Of a DNA stretch of 64,000 bases, positions 39,588 to 58,297 are shown piece after piece. Source of the DNA: Paramecium tetraurelia (lineage: Eukaryota; Ciliophora; Oligohymenophorea; Peniculida; Parameciidae); the NCBI RefSeq assembly GCF_000165425.1, contig NW_001798995.1:91853-155852 (forward strand), read 5' to 3'. Within the stretch, counting starts at the first letter, position 1; every line of letters begins with the position of its first letter. The translations under genes were made by a program, and so were the position numbers. The notes under the pieces are model-generated. The model was not told where the DNA came from. It made no database searches and saw only the letters and a list, made by a program, of their open reading frames with translations.

Positions 39588-41139
39588 ATGCTCGAAGATC
39601 ACTTGGCTGAAGCATTGCATTTATTGAAAAAATAACCACAACATCGATGCAAAATGGAAATTGATCTATTAGTTCATCTTACTTAAGAACTTCCCTTTTT
39701 TAAATAATACTACAAACAAGAAAATGGGTTATTAATTCATCGGGAATGTTGTAAGCACATGTTTGTTGAACGGTTCTTAGCAACTGATATTGTATTTCAT
39801 GTTGGTATGGAGACTCTATTAATAATGCAGATTCGATTGGTACTAAATTTTATGTGATTCTGGATGGTCAAGTGGAGGTTTTGATAAAGAGAAGAGGTTA
39901 TGATGAATTGGAATCTGTAAGAATTATGAGACAAGGAGAATCTTTTGGAGAGTTGGCTCTCATTCATCGACAACCTAGATTAGCAACTATACGTTGTGTG
40001 ACTGATTCTTGCTTTGCTGTTTTAGATAAACAACAGTTTTAATCAATTTTACATTATGAGCAAACAAAAAAGATAGAATAAGTAAATCCAATTATTTTTA
40101 TCTCCTAGAATGTTGATTATTTTTCTTAGATTTCAATATTTAACCAACTTAATAGAGCTCAGTTAACCTAAATCTACTTGAATTCATTTCTCTATGAATA
40201 TGAAAAGAACTAAACTGTATTACAAGAAGGAGACAAATCCGACAGTTTTCTCATTGTCAAGACCGGTCTATTTTAAGTGCGTAAATTCATGAACAAATCA
40301 CATCCTCTAATCGTAATCAATATCCCCCATCATCATAGTTGTTTGAAATTGGAGAATTATAAGTATTTGGATTTTACCATCTCTTTAATAAGATCCCATA
40401 CGAATACTCAATTATTTGTCTCAGTCCTAAAGGGCAAATTTACAAAATACACAGAACTTCTTTGATTGAGAAGATATTTGAAGGACACACCTAAGATTTA
40501 GATAAACATATGTAAGAAATTAATTCTTATGTCCATTTTAAAGTTCATTAAGAATAGAATACTCATCTTAAATACCCCAGATATTTTCAAATTAAAACAT
40601 CATGTGAATAGGACAAAGAAATCTCAGAGGAATATGTAAAAACCATTAGAAATAAAGAATCTAAAAATGATAACCGTAAAAGTAGAAATCAATTAATCAA
40701 GCAAAAAATGGATACAATGATTGAACAATCTAAGAGAAAATTTGGACAGAAATCTAGCATCCCAAGATTTAATAGTTTATTCGAAATATTCCTCAAATCT
40801 CACAAAGGATTAACAACTGAAAATCAAAGACAAAACAGTCCACCCTTATTTGAAACCCCAACTAGACAAATCGGAACTATTAGTCATTTAATTCATCATG
40901 ATGAATAGAATAGTCCCTTCATCACTTTCAGAAGTAGCAGTCCTGTAATGATGAACAAAGGAAATCAGTTCCCAATTCTTAAATTATCTAACAGTTAGAG
41001 AACCATAGTGAAATCGAGTCATCATTATAATTCCAAGTTCAACTTCCAGGAGTATTGCAATTTAAAGTAAATGTAAACATAGAAAAATTGTATATCATTA
41101 AGTCCCGACATAATGAAACTGAAAGTACATAAATATTGA
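39588..41139 (+). CDS. Protein with two cyclic-nucleotide-binding domains and a basic C-terminal tail
   Basis: From ATG 39588 a helical lead is followed by a first cNBD: KFYVILDGQVEVLIKRRGYD, then the phosphate-binding cassette GESFGELALIHRQPRLATI with both the Glu and the Arg that hold a cyclic nucleotide. A second, weaker cNBD follows (TVLQEGDKSDSFLIVKTGLF, LFEIGELQVFGFYHLF) whose cassette keeps IGE but lacks a clear Arg. The rest is a basic, Ser/Gln-rich tail (IEQSKRKFGQKSSIPRFNSL). Introns: about 39805-39830 (26 nt) and 40313-40338 (26 nt, GTAATCAATATC...ATAG); the second restores the frame exactly. Stop TGA 41137-41139. Two cNBDs without a channel or kinase domain recall PKA regulatory subunits, but the PKA-R docking and inhibitor segments are not evident. 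Confidence 0.72.
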
Positions 41140-41515
41140 CTCTTTATTATATAAATGTATATTGTAAATTATCCACACATATTTAATGATCAGAATTAAT
41201 TAATTAGATATTGAATGTCCTACGTATTTATTATTATTTCTGGAGAGTTGCCATGTGCACATTAGAATTCATAAATATAATGTTCACTCTCTTTATAAGA
41301 ATTTCTTTATCCTCATTCATTATAATAAAATAATATTTCAAATATATCTTTCATGTTATTGATGAAACTATTAAACCATGATTCTAATATTTTTAAAAGA
41401 TCAATAGACTCATATTACTCTAATGAAAACTGTTAATAAGACTATTATCATAAGATAGTTAAAGCAAAATCAATTTTTAATAAATATTGCCATCCTTTAA
41501 CAATAAGTTTTATGC
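41140..41515. other. AT-rich stretch without a recognised gene
   Basis: No protein-like frame stands out on either strand. It separates the cNBD gene from a small doubtful minus-strand frame. Confidence 0.4.
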
Positions 41516-41828
41516 TCATTAAAGTAATTTAATTTCAAGAATTAAAATGTCTTAATAGGTGATATTTTTAATGATAGGATTGGCAAAATACTCATTTTCA
41601 GGGTCATCTGGGTCTATACTACATAAATGAGTAATCATCAACTGATTAAGTACCATTACAATATAGTAGTGCTCCATATAATGTCAACATATTCTTAATC
41701 TGATCGATTAGAAGTTCCATCAACTCAAAAAATAATAGCTCTGCATTGCAGAAGTAATTGCATTAAGAACTATATTTGAAGTAATAATTTGTTCTAATCA
41801 ATTCAAAGTTACAATCGAACACATTCAT
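41516..41828 (-). CDS. Small putative protein, unrecognised, structure unsure
   Basis: On the minus strand ATG 41826-41828 opens MNVFDCNFELIRTNYYF to FFELMELLIDQIKN. After a frame change near 41680 it continues as HYYIVMVLNQLMITHLCSID, PDDPENEYFANPIIKN and ends ILEIKLLQ with TGA 41516-41518. The amino-acid mix is protein-like, but the change of frame is explained neither by a canonical short intron nor by a recognised family. It may be a small gene with an unseen intron, or a remnant. Confidence 0.3.
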
Positions 41829-42130
41829 TTCTAATATGTTTTTCACTTATTTAAAAATCAAAATGAATATAGAAATTATGTTATTCCTCATCTATTATAA
41901 TTAGTTTCATTTGTGTTCTTGCTCATGTTCAACTGATTTGGGATGCCTGATAAATTTTATTAAATTCTCTATTTTGACTCATTAGAAAATATAATAATTT
42001 GTATTATTATAGATCAAGTGTTTCAATTAATTTAATTGGAGCAGTCCATGTTCGATTTATTCAAATTTCTATAATTAATGATCAGTATATTTAAGTTTTT
42101 CAATTCAATTTTTCAAAATACATATTAAAT
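41829..42130. other. Intergenic, upstream of the ABC transporter
   Basis: About 300 AT-rich bases with no convincing gene on either strand. Confidence 0.4.
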
Positions 42131-46873
<4,743 letters not shown>

Positions 46874-46948
46874 TAATCATTTTTAATAACTTATATGTAA
46901 ATATTTCAAGTTAAATTATGCTTAATTATTATTTATTTCAAAGTTCTA

Positions 46949-49900
46949 TCAAGTTGATTGTCTAGAAACAGTGAAGTCTATGGCATCAACAATATAAACT
47001 TAAGTACTAACTTAAATTCCTGGTAGTACATTTATGTAACCAAGTGATACATCATTACAATTGATAATAAATAAAATATGATTGCACAAATGTTGATGAT
47101 CTAAAATTTAGCTTGATTTGTACCAATATTGAATCAATTAGGTTATTCGTAAATCGCACTAGTTCATCCTAAAATTATGCCTTGATATTCGAAACAGCAT
47201 CATAACTGATGAGTCCAATCTCAAGTTATTCATTAAGTGAATATTACTAAACACTAAAATTTTGAGAATTCTTATATTCATTAAGTAATTCATTCCTAAC
47301 AGTGTTTAAGGAGAGTTGAAATCCCCTTCTAACAACACCATCATAAACGGCATCACAATGTATCTAAGCACTCTCTTTTTTAAACTAATGAAAATAATAA
47401 GAACTATTAATACTTCTGGAAGAAACTCACAAACATCATTTTGCATAAGTGATTCGATCTTATTTATGAATGCATCAGATGTTATCAAAGTAGATGGATC
47501 AAATTCTGACATCTAAGCCAGAAATTCATTTATCGTATCGATGTGCTCGAAGAATGTTTTAATAAAATAAGCAGTATCTTTAATAAAAAAGAAGGCTTAT
47601 TAATCTTTCGGAGACGCAACATATATGATTTGTCTTAAGCTAAAAACTCCAGTTGAAGCAATACTGACATCACATAAGGTGTTGAAGAAATTTGTGGTAT
47701 CTGGATATTTGGCAAAATATGATTCTCCCAAAGATGTCGATACGAAACATAACCCAAAGCACAATGCGTAAATGGTTGAATATACTACTAGTGAAGGTAA
47801 TTTTGTAGATTTCTGATCAAAACTTAAATTGGTGGCTTTTTGTTTTGATTTATGTGCCTTCTAATTTTAAGCTATCTTTTCCTTTCTTATATCTTCAGCA
47901 GCTAAGAACTTCTCTTTCAAATCAATATCAAATTGATATTTGAACAAAACATCAGAATCTTTGATTACTAAAGAGGATATGCCTTTGTATCTATCAATGT
48001 CTCTTTAAACCCATACTAATTCCAACATGGAAAACAGCTGAATAAATTGATCATACTATTGTAAGTAAAAACCATGGAATTTAACAACTATTAGCAATAA
48101 CAGAAAACCGATGATCAATGTAGGAATCATCAAAGACATCCATTTATCCTTTACAGTCTTTGATCTCTGCACCGAATAAGACAACATATCCTAATTGACT
48201 ATAGTTAATTAATCATAAAATGTCTGATAATTTCCAAATAGATACACAAAAAACCCAGATGTAGGATCCAAAGAAGTAAATATGTTTAAATAATCTAACA
48301 ATACAAATTAATATGCTGCTTCCAATGAAAGATAAATTGCCTCTCTTGCTGATACGTTTCTATCAGATGTAGTTGTTTACTCAGATTGCATTATAGTAAA
48401 ATTTTTATCCTAAAAAAAAGGATTTAAGTATTAATTTGATAATTGCTTTATATAACTAGCCTTCAACTCTTCGTAATTGTAACTTATATCATTTTTTGAA
48501 TATTCTAACTTTATAGCTGCAGTCGATGCGTTCATCAGTCCAATCATACTCAAAATAGCATAATTCATAACTGCATTTTAAGCCACTATGTAATTATCAA
48601 TTGGAGCTACTATATTCGATTTTATTTGAACCATGTCCAGTTCTTACAGAAATCTATTCAAATCATCAGATGAAAATATCATTTAAACGATTGAAAAAAC
48701 TATGAACAACACAAACAAAATTGTTAAGAATATTCTAGCCAAATAGTAATGCTATGAGAATTTCTCAGAAGTGACCAATTTCTATATCAAATCATATTTT
48801 TTAGAATATTTTGACTTTTTAAATGCTGCAACTGAACTTACTTATGATCCAATATCATCAATTTAAATAACATTTTGATCCTATTCTTCTAATTACATTT
48901 ACATTTTTATATTCTCTTGTAATTCTTGATCAATATCTTCTAATTATAATTTATCAATCTAATTTTAATGTTTAATTTCTTTCTCATTATCATTTATACT
49001 TTGATCCTCTGCATTCGATGAAACATCCTTTTAATCAACTGCTGAAAAAAATTACTATCTAGCATCATGATTTCTTCGACTATTGCTTTCATATAATCCT
49101 CCTTCATTAGACTTGGCATCTATCAATTTTTAACCTGCATCCTTAGGGCTCACTAAAGAAACATTTGGATAAAATGACTAACTTTAATTCTTCTAATTTC
49201 TAAATGCCCTTACACCAAATTAAGCATCACTCTCTGATTAATCCTATTCAAAATTCATTAGTTAATTCTGATTTTGTGTTTAATCAAATTCCAATGCTCT
49301 TGGAATATTAGCATAAAATTCATCTTATTCAAAAAATTCCAAATCTTCAAAATCCTCTAAATTATCCTAATAGTAAGTTTAAGATGCTCCTGGTGTTGGA
49401 GTAACATTTTCAGTTTGTTATGGTGTGCTAAAGCTCTTCATGTATCTTTTAGCCTCTCTAATCTCTATTATTACATAATTGCTGGATGTATCTTATTTCA
49501 ACTTTCTATAATGAAATACTGCGTCTACAACAAACTATTAACAATTTGTTTCAACATCCCAATTGTACTTTTAATTCTTAAGCAAACTATCGATCTCTGG
49601 TAAAATCATATGGATTTAGTACTCACTCTAATCCATTACATCTTATTCATAATCCTCATTTTCATATGAAAATTTAGTAGCATTCATTTCCATAACAGTT
49701 TACAATTTAGGAAAGATTTTTGATAATGGCTATTTGTTAAGTGCTTCCATTAATGTTGCGATTAATTTAATTGGATACCCTATTTTACTTATAAAGTTTT
49801 TGCTAATACTCTAAATTTTGTTATTATTACAACAAAACATAAAAGCATTTTGGTTATCTTTATTTTAGAAAAAGCAAGCAAATGTTAAATCCTCCAGATT

Positions 49901-52255
49901 GCTTACATTGATATCAAAGAAGAAATCAATGGACTTTATATATTTCTATTGATATCTGCAATAATTCTGGTTTATTTAACGATAGAAATTTGAATGACCT
50001 GATTAGAGAAAATGTTAAACAAATTTTTAATGGATTGAATCAAAATTATTTGGAAGTAGGTGATCAATAGTTTTAATTAACTTAAACTTTTCTTAATTAT
50101 ATCCAAAGAAATCATGGATCTAATTGGAACATTATCGGATTTATAATTTATGTGATTTTTCATCAAACCCTACAATTATGTAATCCAATTTGCTTGAAAA
50201 CATATCAAAACTAATTTAAGATTACATTTTAAATAGTTTTTCATCTGAAATCGAAGTAACGGTAGCTAATTTGTAGGCTTAAAAATAATTATTCATTACT
50301 TCTGATTAATAAAAAGTATTGAGTGCTTGCATTTTCCTACCTTATAATTATTATAATTATATTTACTTGGAAATTAGAAGTATAATCGTAGTAGTTCATC
50401 TTCAAGTTCTGTTAATTTCAGAATCATTTACTTAGCAGAATTAAATAAATTAAAACTAGAGTTTAGTAAAGTTAAATTAACAAAGAAATCCTTCTTTTTA
50501 TTGATCATTTTGATGATCTTATTTTTCAATTTCTTATTACTGTCTTCTGATCTTAAAAATAGTTTAACAGCATGTTCAAGATTGTCAGATAGTATTTAAT
50601 TGCTCTATTTACCCAATCCAGTACTCATAGTCTTCTTGATCAATTCTTGCATTAAGACCAGTCTCTATTTGTATATGAATCCTATATTCTGGATTTTGAT
50701 GTGAATCATTTCATCTGGTTTGCTATCAACTTTTGATTTTTAAGCAGAGCTGTTCTGTTGGTCTAAACTATTGCTAGATCCAGCCTTTTGACTTCCAGGT
50801 TTTCCAACTAACACTTTGCTGAACTGAGATGAACTACAACAATATAATATTTGATAATTACAAATTTTCACTCTCTTGATAGACTACAATATTTGATTAT
50901 TAAAATGCTCTAGTACTTAATCCTAAATAATGGATTAGAGATAAATAGTGTAAAAAATATAATTATTTAATTTATTATTACTTAAGCTTATTTATAGTTA
51001 GGTTAAAATAGTTGACTTAATCTTTTAAATATAGATTTATAATTTACTCAAAAGTTAATTATTGTTGAGTACACAAACATTTTGGTGTTTAACAATGCTG
51101 TAAATGAATTTACTTGAAGTAAATAATTTGTATTATTTTGCGATTATCGTGTAAGTAAGAATGTTTTACATCTCCAAACTCATCAATTATTGAACCAATT
51201 TTGTACAGCATCAACTAACTAGCCATCATTTGATTGTTATTTAGGATGATACTGTAATGGAGATTATTATATAGGATTATGGGAATTAGGGTTGCAATTG
51301 GTATAATTATGAGAATCAAGGCAGTCTCATAATCTTTATATTCAGACTTAAATTACGATAATTGAATGAACACTAATATTAAGGACATTGAAAATTAAAA
51401 ACATTCTGAGAACAACTCAATAATGCATCGTTTATAAAGGTTTTGAAATGTTGCAAAGATGCTATAAATGTTAAATGCCGACTTTACCAATAAAATTGTT
51501 ACAATCAAGTAAAATCTTAATGATTTGCTGTTGTTTTCGAATTGATTAAGGCATAAAATTAGAATTGAAAAGATTGGGTTCAAAAAATGATTAAAGGATT
51601 ACGATAACATATTCAAATTTCTCACCTTGATATGGCTGGATTGTTGAATGCAAAATAAGTAAAAAATCAAATTCAAAATTATCAAAATAAAAGATATGAT
51701 TGATATTGGTAAGGCAACTAAATTTAAGTTTTCTTCTTAAGAATAATATTGAATTGATGATGTTATTAATTCCAACTAAGGGATCAAAATTAAATAGTAT
51801 AGCAATGCCTGTTTATAAGAATAGACTTTCAATATAATTTAAAATAATCTATTTTATTGCTGGAGTATCTCGGACATCCTCTTTTGTTTCTTGCTTCTCG
51901 CAAAACAAATGAAAATATAGAAAATTATGGCTTCGTATGCAAGTAAAAGTGTCAAAGGAATTATAAATGAAAAATCTCCAAAATTCTTAGGCAACATCAC
52001 ATATGGTCTTGTGAATGTTGAAATATTCAAAAAAAAATTCTTGAATCCACTATGCTCTTAGTTTTAGAAGAAGTAATTTTCAAAAGCAAAACTCAATTGT
52101 TAAAATGAGGAAAGTATAATGACAATATATTAAAATGACTAATTGATGTGAACCATCTCATCATCCATAAATATCTTAATTTAAATAACAAAAGAAGCAT
52201 ATAGGGTTTTGTAATTTACTTTCTCTTTTTCAGCCTTCTTTTTTTTCATATGCAT
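46949..52255 (-). CDS. Very large multi-pass membrane protein, ciliate-type, function unknown
   Basis: From ATG 52253-52255 (MHMKKKKAEKEK) the first third contains many membrane spans (YIVIILSSFQQLSFAFENYF; FGDFSFIIPLTLLLAYEAII). A soluble middle part follows (VLVGKPGSQKAGSSNSLDQQ, ILSDNLEHAVKLFLRSEDSN), then a long polar stretch and a second group of membrane spans near 47300-48800. The end reads VYIVDAIDFTVSRQST with TGA 46949-46951. The estimated total is about 1,700 residues. Large ciliate membrane proteins with a middle soluble region between two membrane blocks are known, some with a PAS fold, but I could not see a clear PAS motif. It may be two genes split near 50900, though one frame seems to run across that point. 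The stop lies 76 bp from the ABCC stop (convergent). Confidence 0.5.
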
Positions 52256-52545
52256 TCTGCTTTATTTATGAATAATTGAATGAATTAATTTCAAAATATT
52301 TACAAAAACATAAAAACATTATAAAAAATAGAAGTATTAATTAATTTTTTAAAAAATGATATGAATATTTCATTTTTAAGAAACTTTTCAAGAACAAATT
52401 TGATTAATGGCTACAGAAGATATATCTATTTCTTCAATTTTTCAAATTAATCTTTTATGCAGTTTTTGTTCTCAACCATTAATAATAATATAATAATTTA
52501 CAATAAATTATCAATTTAATATTTTTATGTATTAATAATAAAGAA

Positions 52546-53854
52546 ATGAAATAACACCACAAACAAAGGGTAAACATTATAAAAATTTCTAGGGATATCC
52601 AATCGATGAGCCTGTTTTATAAGCAGTAATGAGTGTGGCTTAATTATAAAACCTATATCCAAAAATGGCTGATTTCAATAAAGCAATAAATCTCAATTCA
52701 ATTTCAAAAAAAGCAATATTTTTGATATTGAGAAGTGCAAGCTTAGATAATATTCATAAAGGCATGAAATACGGAGTGTGGACTAGGTAACATATTCAAT
52801 AATCTCATAGTACTCCAAAATCGAATGCAAGGATTGATGAGTTATTTAAGGAATCAGAGGATGTTTATTTAATATATTCGGTTGTAGGCACAAAAGCCTT
52901 TTAAGCATGCGCGAAATTGCTTGGCCCTTTTGACCCAACAGCTTCATTTCTTTATTGGGATGAACCATTGAGATGGTTTGGCTCATTTTAAATTAAATGC
53001 GTATTTCGAAAATCATAATTTAGTTATTCTTGAATGAGTTGAAGTAGAAAACACTCGATGAAAAATAACCAGCCCATCTAGGTTCAATAGTTTTAACAGA
53101 GCAAACCGATTGCACTGAGATTACAAATGGATTGGGGATATTTGTACTTTAATGTTTCAAAGATTAACAAGAGGATGAAACCAACGTTAATGTCTTGCTC
53201 CAGCAATTTTAAAACATGGACAGGAGAGAGGTAACCTTTATTATCTAAGCTAGGAATAAATAAAATAACAAAGAGATCTTGATTAAAATTTCTTAACCCA
53301 ACAATCTCATGAGTAATAATTATTTGAAAAATCTCCTTTTGAATATAAAAACTATCACAAGAGATAAAACCAACAGAGATGGTAATCTAAATAGGCCGAT
53401 CAAATGATGTACATGCGAGGTATTTAAACATCATAATCTTTTCTTAGCCTATTATTCTGCTAATCAACAATATGCAGGTTCACAGTATTAAGGTTAAAAC
53501 CAATAGATGTATAAGTAATATATATTTTTATATTAAAGAAATGACAACAAACAATAGTACAACAATTATGATTATCAATACTATTATCCCTAATAACAAC
53601 AATAGTATTAATAAAATAATAACTAATTCAAATATGGATATGACTAATAGCAATATAATCAAAATCCTAATTATTAAAGATAACCATAAAAATATTAAAA
53701 GAAATATTATAATAACTATCAACAAAATAATTATCATTAAAATAATTACTAATAAAATAATTATCAGTAAAATAATAATTATTAAGGCAACAACCAAAAA
53801 TATTAAAAACATAATGATGAATAGACTGTAAATAACTAAGACCAATAGTTTTGA
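52546..53854 (+). CDS. YTH-domain RNA-binding protein with Y/N/Q-rich tail
   Basis: YTH domains bind N6-methyladenosine in RNA. ATG 52546 gives MKQHHKQRG, then the YTH fold: IFLILRSASLDNIHKGMKYG VWT, with this Trp at the first aromatic-cage position; VYLIYSVVGTKAFQACAKLL; FLYWDEPLRWFGSFQIKC, with the Trp pair of the cage; TDCTEITNGLGIFVLQCFKD; and at the end YHKRQNQQRW like the usual YEKRQ close. Four introns all restore family text: 52570-52592, 53001-53023, 53231-53253 and 53420-53447. From about 53448 to the stop (TGA 53852-53854) the protein is a Tyr/Asn/Gln-rich low-complexity tail. YTHDF proteins also pair a YTH domain with such a segment, though there it lies N-terminal. The cage is complete by eye, so m6A binding is likely. 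Confidence 0.87.
53450..53830 (+). repeat. Low-complexity AT-rich tract coding a Y/N/Q repeat tail
   Basis: Imperfect repeats of TAT, AAT, AAC, TAA and CAA codons. In the reading frame of the YTH gene they spell runs such as YYYPQQQQQYQQ and NNYQQNNYQQNN. The opposite strand and other frames look hydrophobic only because of the base composition. Confidence 0.8.
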
Positions 53855-54047
53855 GTTATGAATATTATTTCATAAAAATAAATGTGCATTTATTTATATT
53901 CATTAAGTAAAAACAGTAAAAGATAATTTAATGGTTTATTTAATTAAGTTGATTAATTCTAAGAAAACTATTAAAATAATTAAATTATTATATGCTTCAG
54001 GCAATATAAAAATTATATAATTAAATTTAATGATTCTATGTAAATAT

Positions 54048-55537
54048 TCACTTTTTTTTCTTTAAGCTTTCCACGGCCATATCTCTCAAAGCTTTTTGAG
54101 TCAATAATTTATTGTATTGTTGTTACTATGATTCTTATTTCAGCAACTCATCATCATTAAATTATTTATTGGATCCTTTAAATTCTTTGAGGGGGATTTC
54201 ATCTAAAAGTAGGGTACTTTGAGCAATGCTTTAGTTTTATGCAATCTTTTCTCTAAAATTCATAAAATTGATTACTTAGCAACAGCAAGATCGATAAATC
54301 TTTCAAGATCCTATAAATACTTCTCTAAAGAACTTTCGTTAAGATTAAATGACAATTTATAATCTAAATGTGCAGTTGGATCAGATGCCTTAAAGAGATA
54401 GCACTATAAATTACCAATTATGTTTAAGATAATTCGATTAAAGCATCCTTTAAAGTAGGAGCAATTTCTTCCATTTGTTTTCTGAGAGTATTGATTTCTT
54501 CCTGTCTCTTTTTGATGATTAAATCATTTTTTTTTCTGTGTCTCTCTGCCTAGGGAGTTGCCATGAGCAATCTCTTTTTGCTTTCATTTTCAACTCTTTG
54601 AGAATCTATTTTTTTTTTTAAATCTTGATTTTAATCTTATAATTGATCAATTTATTAAGATAGGATGTCCACATAATTATATAGTGAATAGTTCTACTCT
54701 TCGCTCTTAATAAATGTGTTCATAATTTCTTCAATATCTTAGATACCTGAGGCTTCTTTGATTTGATTGAAAGCATCCTCAATAACTTTCATGTTCTTCC
54801 AATAAGTATCGATTAATTTAACTTTTTCCTTATTATTAGATATCAATTTTTTTAATCTTAGTTTTAAAGTAGAAGCCGTATCAATATTTGCAGCCTTCTC
54901 TTTCTTTAATCCTAAATTATCTAAGTCATGCTTTTTTTTCTCTTCCATAACTTCTTTTTTCAATCTGTCAAACTACTCCACATATTTCTCTTTTTCATAA
55001 TCATTTTTTTTCTTCATTTCAGCAATAGTTTCCTTCTTTTTTTGAGCTTATATTTCATTTGAATTACGATATGCCTCATTTGCTTCAGTTTCATCATCTA
55101 TTTTCAATAATTCTTCCTCTAGGTCTTAATGAATATTTATGTATTGATGTCTTTCCTTTCTCAACATATTGATCTACTTTTTCAACTCTAAATTATTGGT
55201 TTACGATTCGTTGTATTTAAGTATTGATTATTCTAAAGCATTTTATAAATTTTTTATTTTATTTAATTATTGCTTAGCAGCTGGCAATGTTTAATCATGT
55301 TAGATCTAGGATAATTTAGAATGATGATACTTTTTTAATTTGTTCTTTCTTTTGTTACCATTCTTTTTTGGTTGTCACCCAAGTTTCTTCAATATTATAA
55401 TGATGTTTTTTGTCTTGCTCTACCTTTCTTATGTAATTTTCGCTTTCCCTCTATAGTGAAAGCACTTGTGACTCGTGGAGAATGCTTTGAGTCTAAGAAA
55501 TGTTAGAATTAGGAGCTGAATTATATCCAAAAAACAT
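54048..55537 (-). CDS. Outer dynein arm docking complex subunit (CCDC63/CCDC114/ODA1-like)
   Basis: These coiled-coil proteins anchor outer dynein arms on ciliary doublet microtubules. From ATG 55535-55537 (MFFGYNSAPNSNIS) the protein is almost wholly coiled coil. The family-specific part is KEASGIQDIEEIMNTFIKSE, followed by NYSLYNYVDILSQQIDQLQD, very close to the ODAD1/CCDC63/ODA1 text around EATG...FNYVNEL. Later NESSLEKYLQDLERFIDLAV matches the C-terminal helix where family members read N...YLxxIE. A 25-nt intron (GTATCATCATT...CCTAG, about 55307-55331) and a 26-nt intron (GTAATTTATAG...TTAAG, about 54394-54419) restore the frame. Stop TGA 54048-54050; length is about 475 residues. The frame is also open upstream of this ATG through a 23-nt intron (see next entry), so the true start may be farther 5'. 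Confidence 0.82.
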
Positions 55538-55559
55538 TTAATAAATAAATAAACTATAT

Positions 55560-56200
55560 TAATTTTATATACTTACTAAAGTACTTCAATTATGTACACA
55601 TAAATATTCATAACCTTATAGGAGCGATTTATCAATAGAATATTAGAAAGCAATGACTTAAGGAAGAGTGCTTGATTGTCATCTACAACATCCAGGATTG
55701 GGATGCATTTCTTTCGCCTTATTGAAGTATCAAAATAACAAGAGTATAGATTCTTATTGACTGGAAAGCGATTCTCTATATTTTTCATTCCAATGCACTT
55801 TATCCCAATATTGATTTTCAAGAGAAAAGAACTTAGATCCCAGTAAGAATTAATTTTAAATAGTCCTTTGACAACAATTAAAAAAGCTTCTTTAAACTGC
55901 TTAAAGTCTCTACTTTTCCTCTCCTCGATGGTTGGCATCATAAGATTAACTATTTGCACTTTAAAAAGATTTTAGAGACCATTAGGAGGTATGTAGATTT
56001 AATTAAACGTACTAATAGGAATCGATGGATTAATAATAGGTTCATTTAGTGGAACCTCAATTATTTTGGAATCTGATGGAAGAGGGTTTGAAATGACTCT
56101 TCAACTGTTCCCTCGTTTTTGTGAGGCTGTTTATAATCATTTTCATAAGAAATTCCCAAAATTGAAGATGAAAAACTTTGAATTGATATTGTTTAGTCTT
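55560..56200 (-). CDS. Hypothetical protein, or N-terminal part of the docking-complex gene
   Basis: A protein-like frame on the minus strand reads NPLPSDSKIIEVPLNEPIIN, QIYIPPNGLQNLFKVQIVNL, FKEAFLIVVKGLFKINSYWD, IENRFPVNKNLYSCYFDTSI and ILDVVDDNQALFLKSLLSNI. No family is recognised. The 5' part begins in another frame (SSSILGISYENDYKQPHKNE) and joins through a base shift near 56105. At the 3' end there is no TGA. A 23-nt GTAAGTATATAA...ATAG intron at about 55555-55577 would splice it in frame to the ATG of the docking-complex gene. Either this is a separate gene whose stop I cannot see, or the two form one transcript. Confidence 0.45.
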
Positions 56201-56234
56201 TTGATTGGACTCCTTCACTATTGCTATTAACATA

Positions 56235-56763
56235 ATGTAATTTATTGATAAAATGTTAGAGTTTAGTTATAAAATCTACATATTTAGCATTGTTCAAATA
56301 ATTTTGGGGAAAGAATTGATAATTATATATTTGATATTTTTATTACTAATCATTTTTTATTTATATTACTATTTATAGGCATTTAAATTTGCGATTTGGG
56401 TTGCGCTCTTTAAGTATTGCTTACTTATTTTTGTACCTCAAATTACTTATATAGTTAAGCAAAGGTTGGATTTTGATGTTCGCTGAAAGGTTTTGATTAA
56501 GGTGAAATAGCATTCTTTTTATTTTGTGGACTGATTAATTATTTCAAATAGTTTTATTGATTGAAGTTTTAGTGAGTGGGACTCAAACTTAATTGTTATT
56601 ATTATTTCTAAGTATTGGTCGATTCCTTTTGATTCAAGAGAGGTCTTGGTATATGATATGTTGTTTTACTTTGATTTAGCATTTTATAATAGTTTTTGGG
56701 TTTTTAGTAGTTTGCTCTACAATTCTGGATCCAAAGAAATACTATTAGGTAAATTGGACATGA
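56235..56763 (+). CDS. Possible small multi-pass membrane protein (strand uncertain)
   Basis: On the plus strand ATG 56235 (MQFIDKMLEFSYKIYIFS) leads into hydrophobic spans (IIIYLIFLLLIIFYLYYYL). After an unresolved frame step near 56382 there are LSIAYLFLYLKLLIQLSKGW, ILFILWTDQLFQIVLLIEVL, LLLLFLSIGRFLLIQERSWY and IQHFIIVFGFLVVCSTILDP, ending at TGA 56761-56763. A 21-nt intron (GTTTTGATTAAG...AATAG near 56486) is needed. The minus strand here is also open and could extend the neighbouring NDR kinase gene. The plus strand is G-rich over C, which favours plus-strand coding. Antisense frames of A-rich coding DNA often look hydrophobic, so this could be a shadow. Confidence 0.3.
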
Positions 56764-56789
56764 AAAATGTATCCTTCTTTTCTTAAGAT

Positions 56790-58297
<1,508 letters not shown>

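Noticed and set aside
40290-40340. Apparent frameshift in the second cNBD of the 39.6-41.1 kb gene
   Set aside because: A 26-nt intron at 40313-40338 fits in phase and recovers the IGE motif.
53528-53830. Possible microsatellite or CRISPR-like repeat array
   Set aside because: Repeats are imperfect, codon-based and without spacers; they encode the YTH protein tail.
53528-53845. Minus-strand frame of 105 residues, almost all Ile/Leu/Val
   Set aside because: It is the antisense of the Y/N/Q-rich tail of the YTH gene; the hydrophobic look comes from base composition.
55300-55335. Apparent extra A in the docking-complex gene
   Set aside because: A 25-nt GTATCATC...CCTAG intron explains the frame change.
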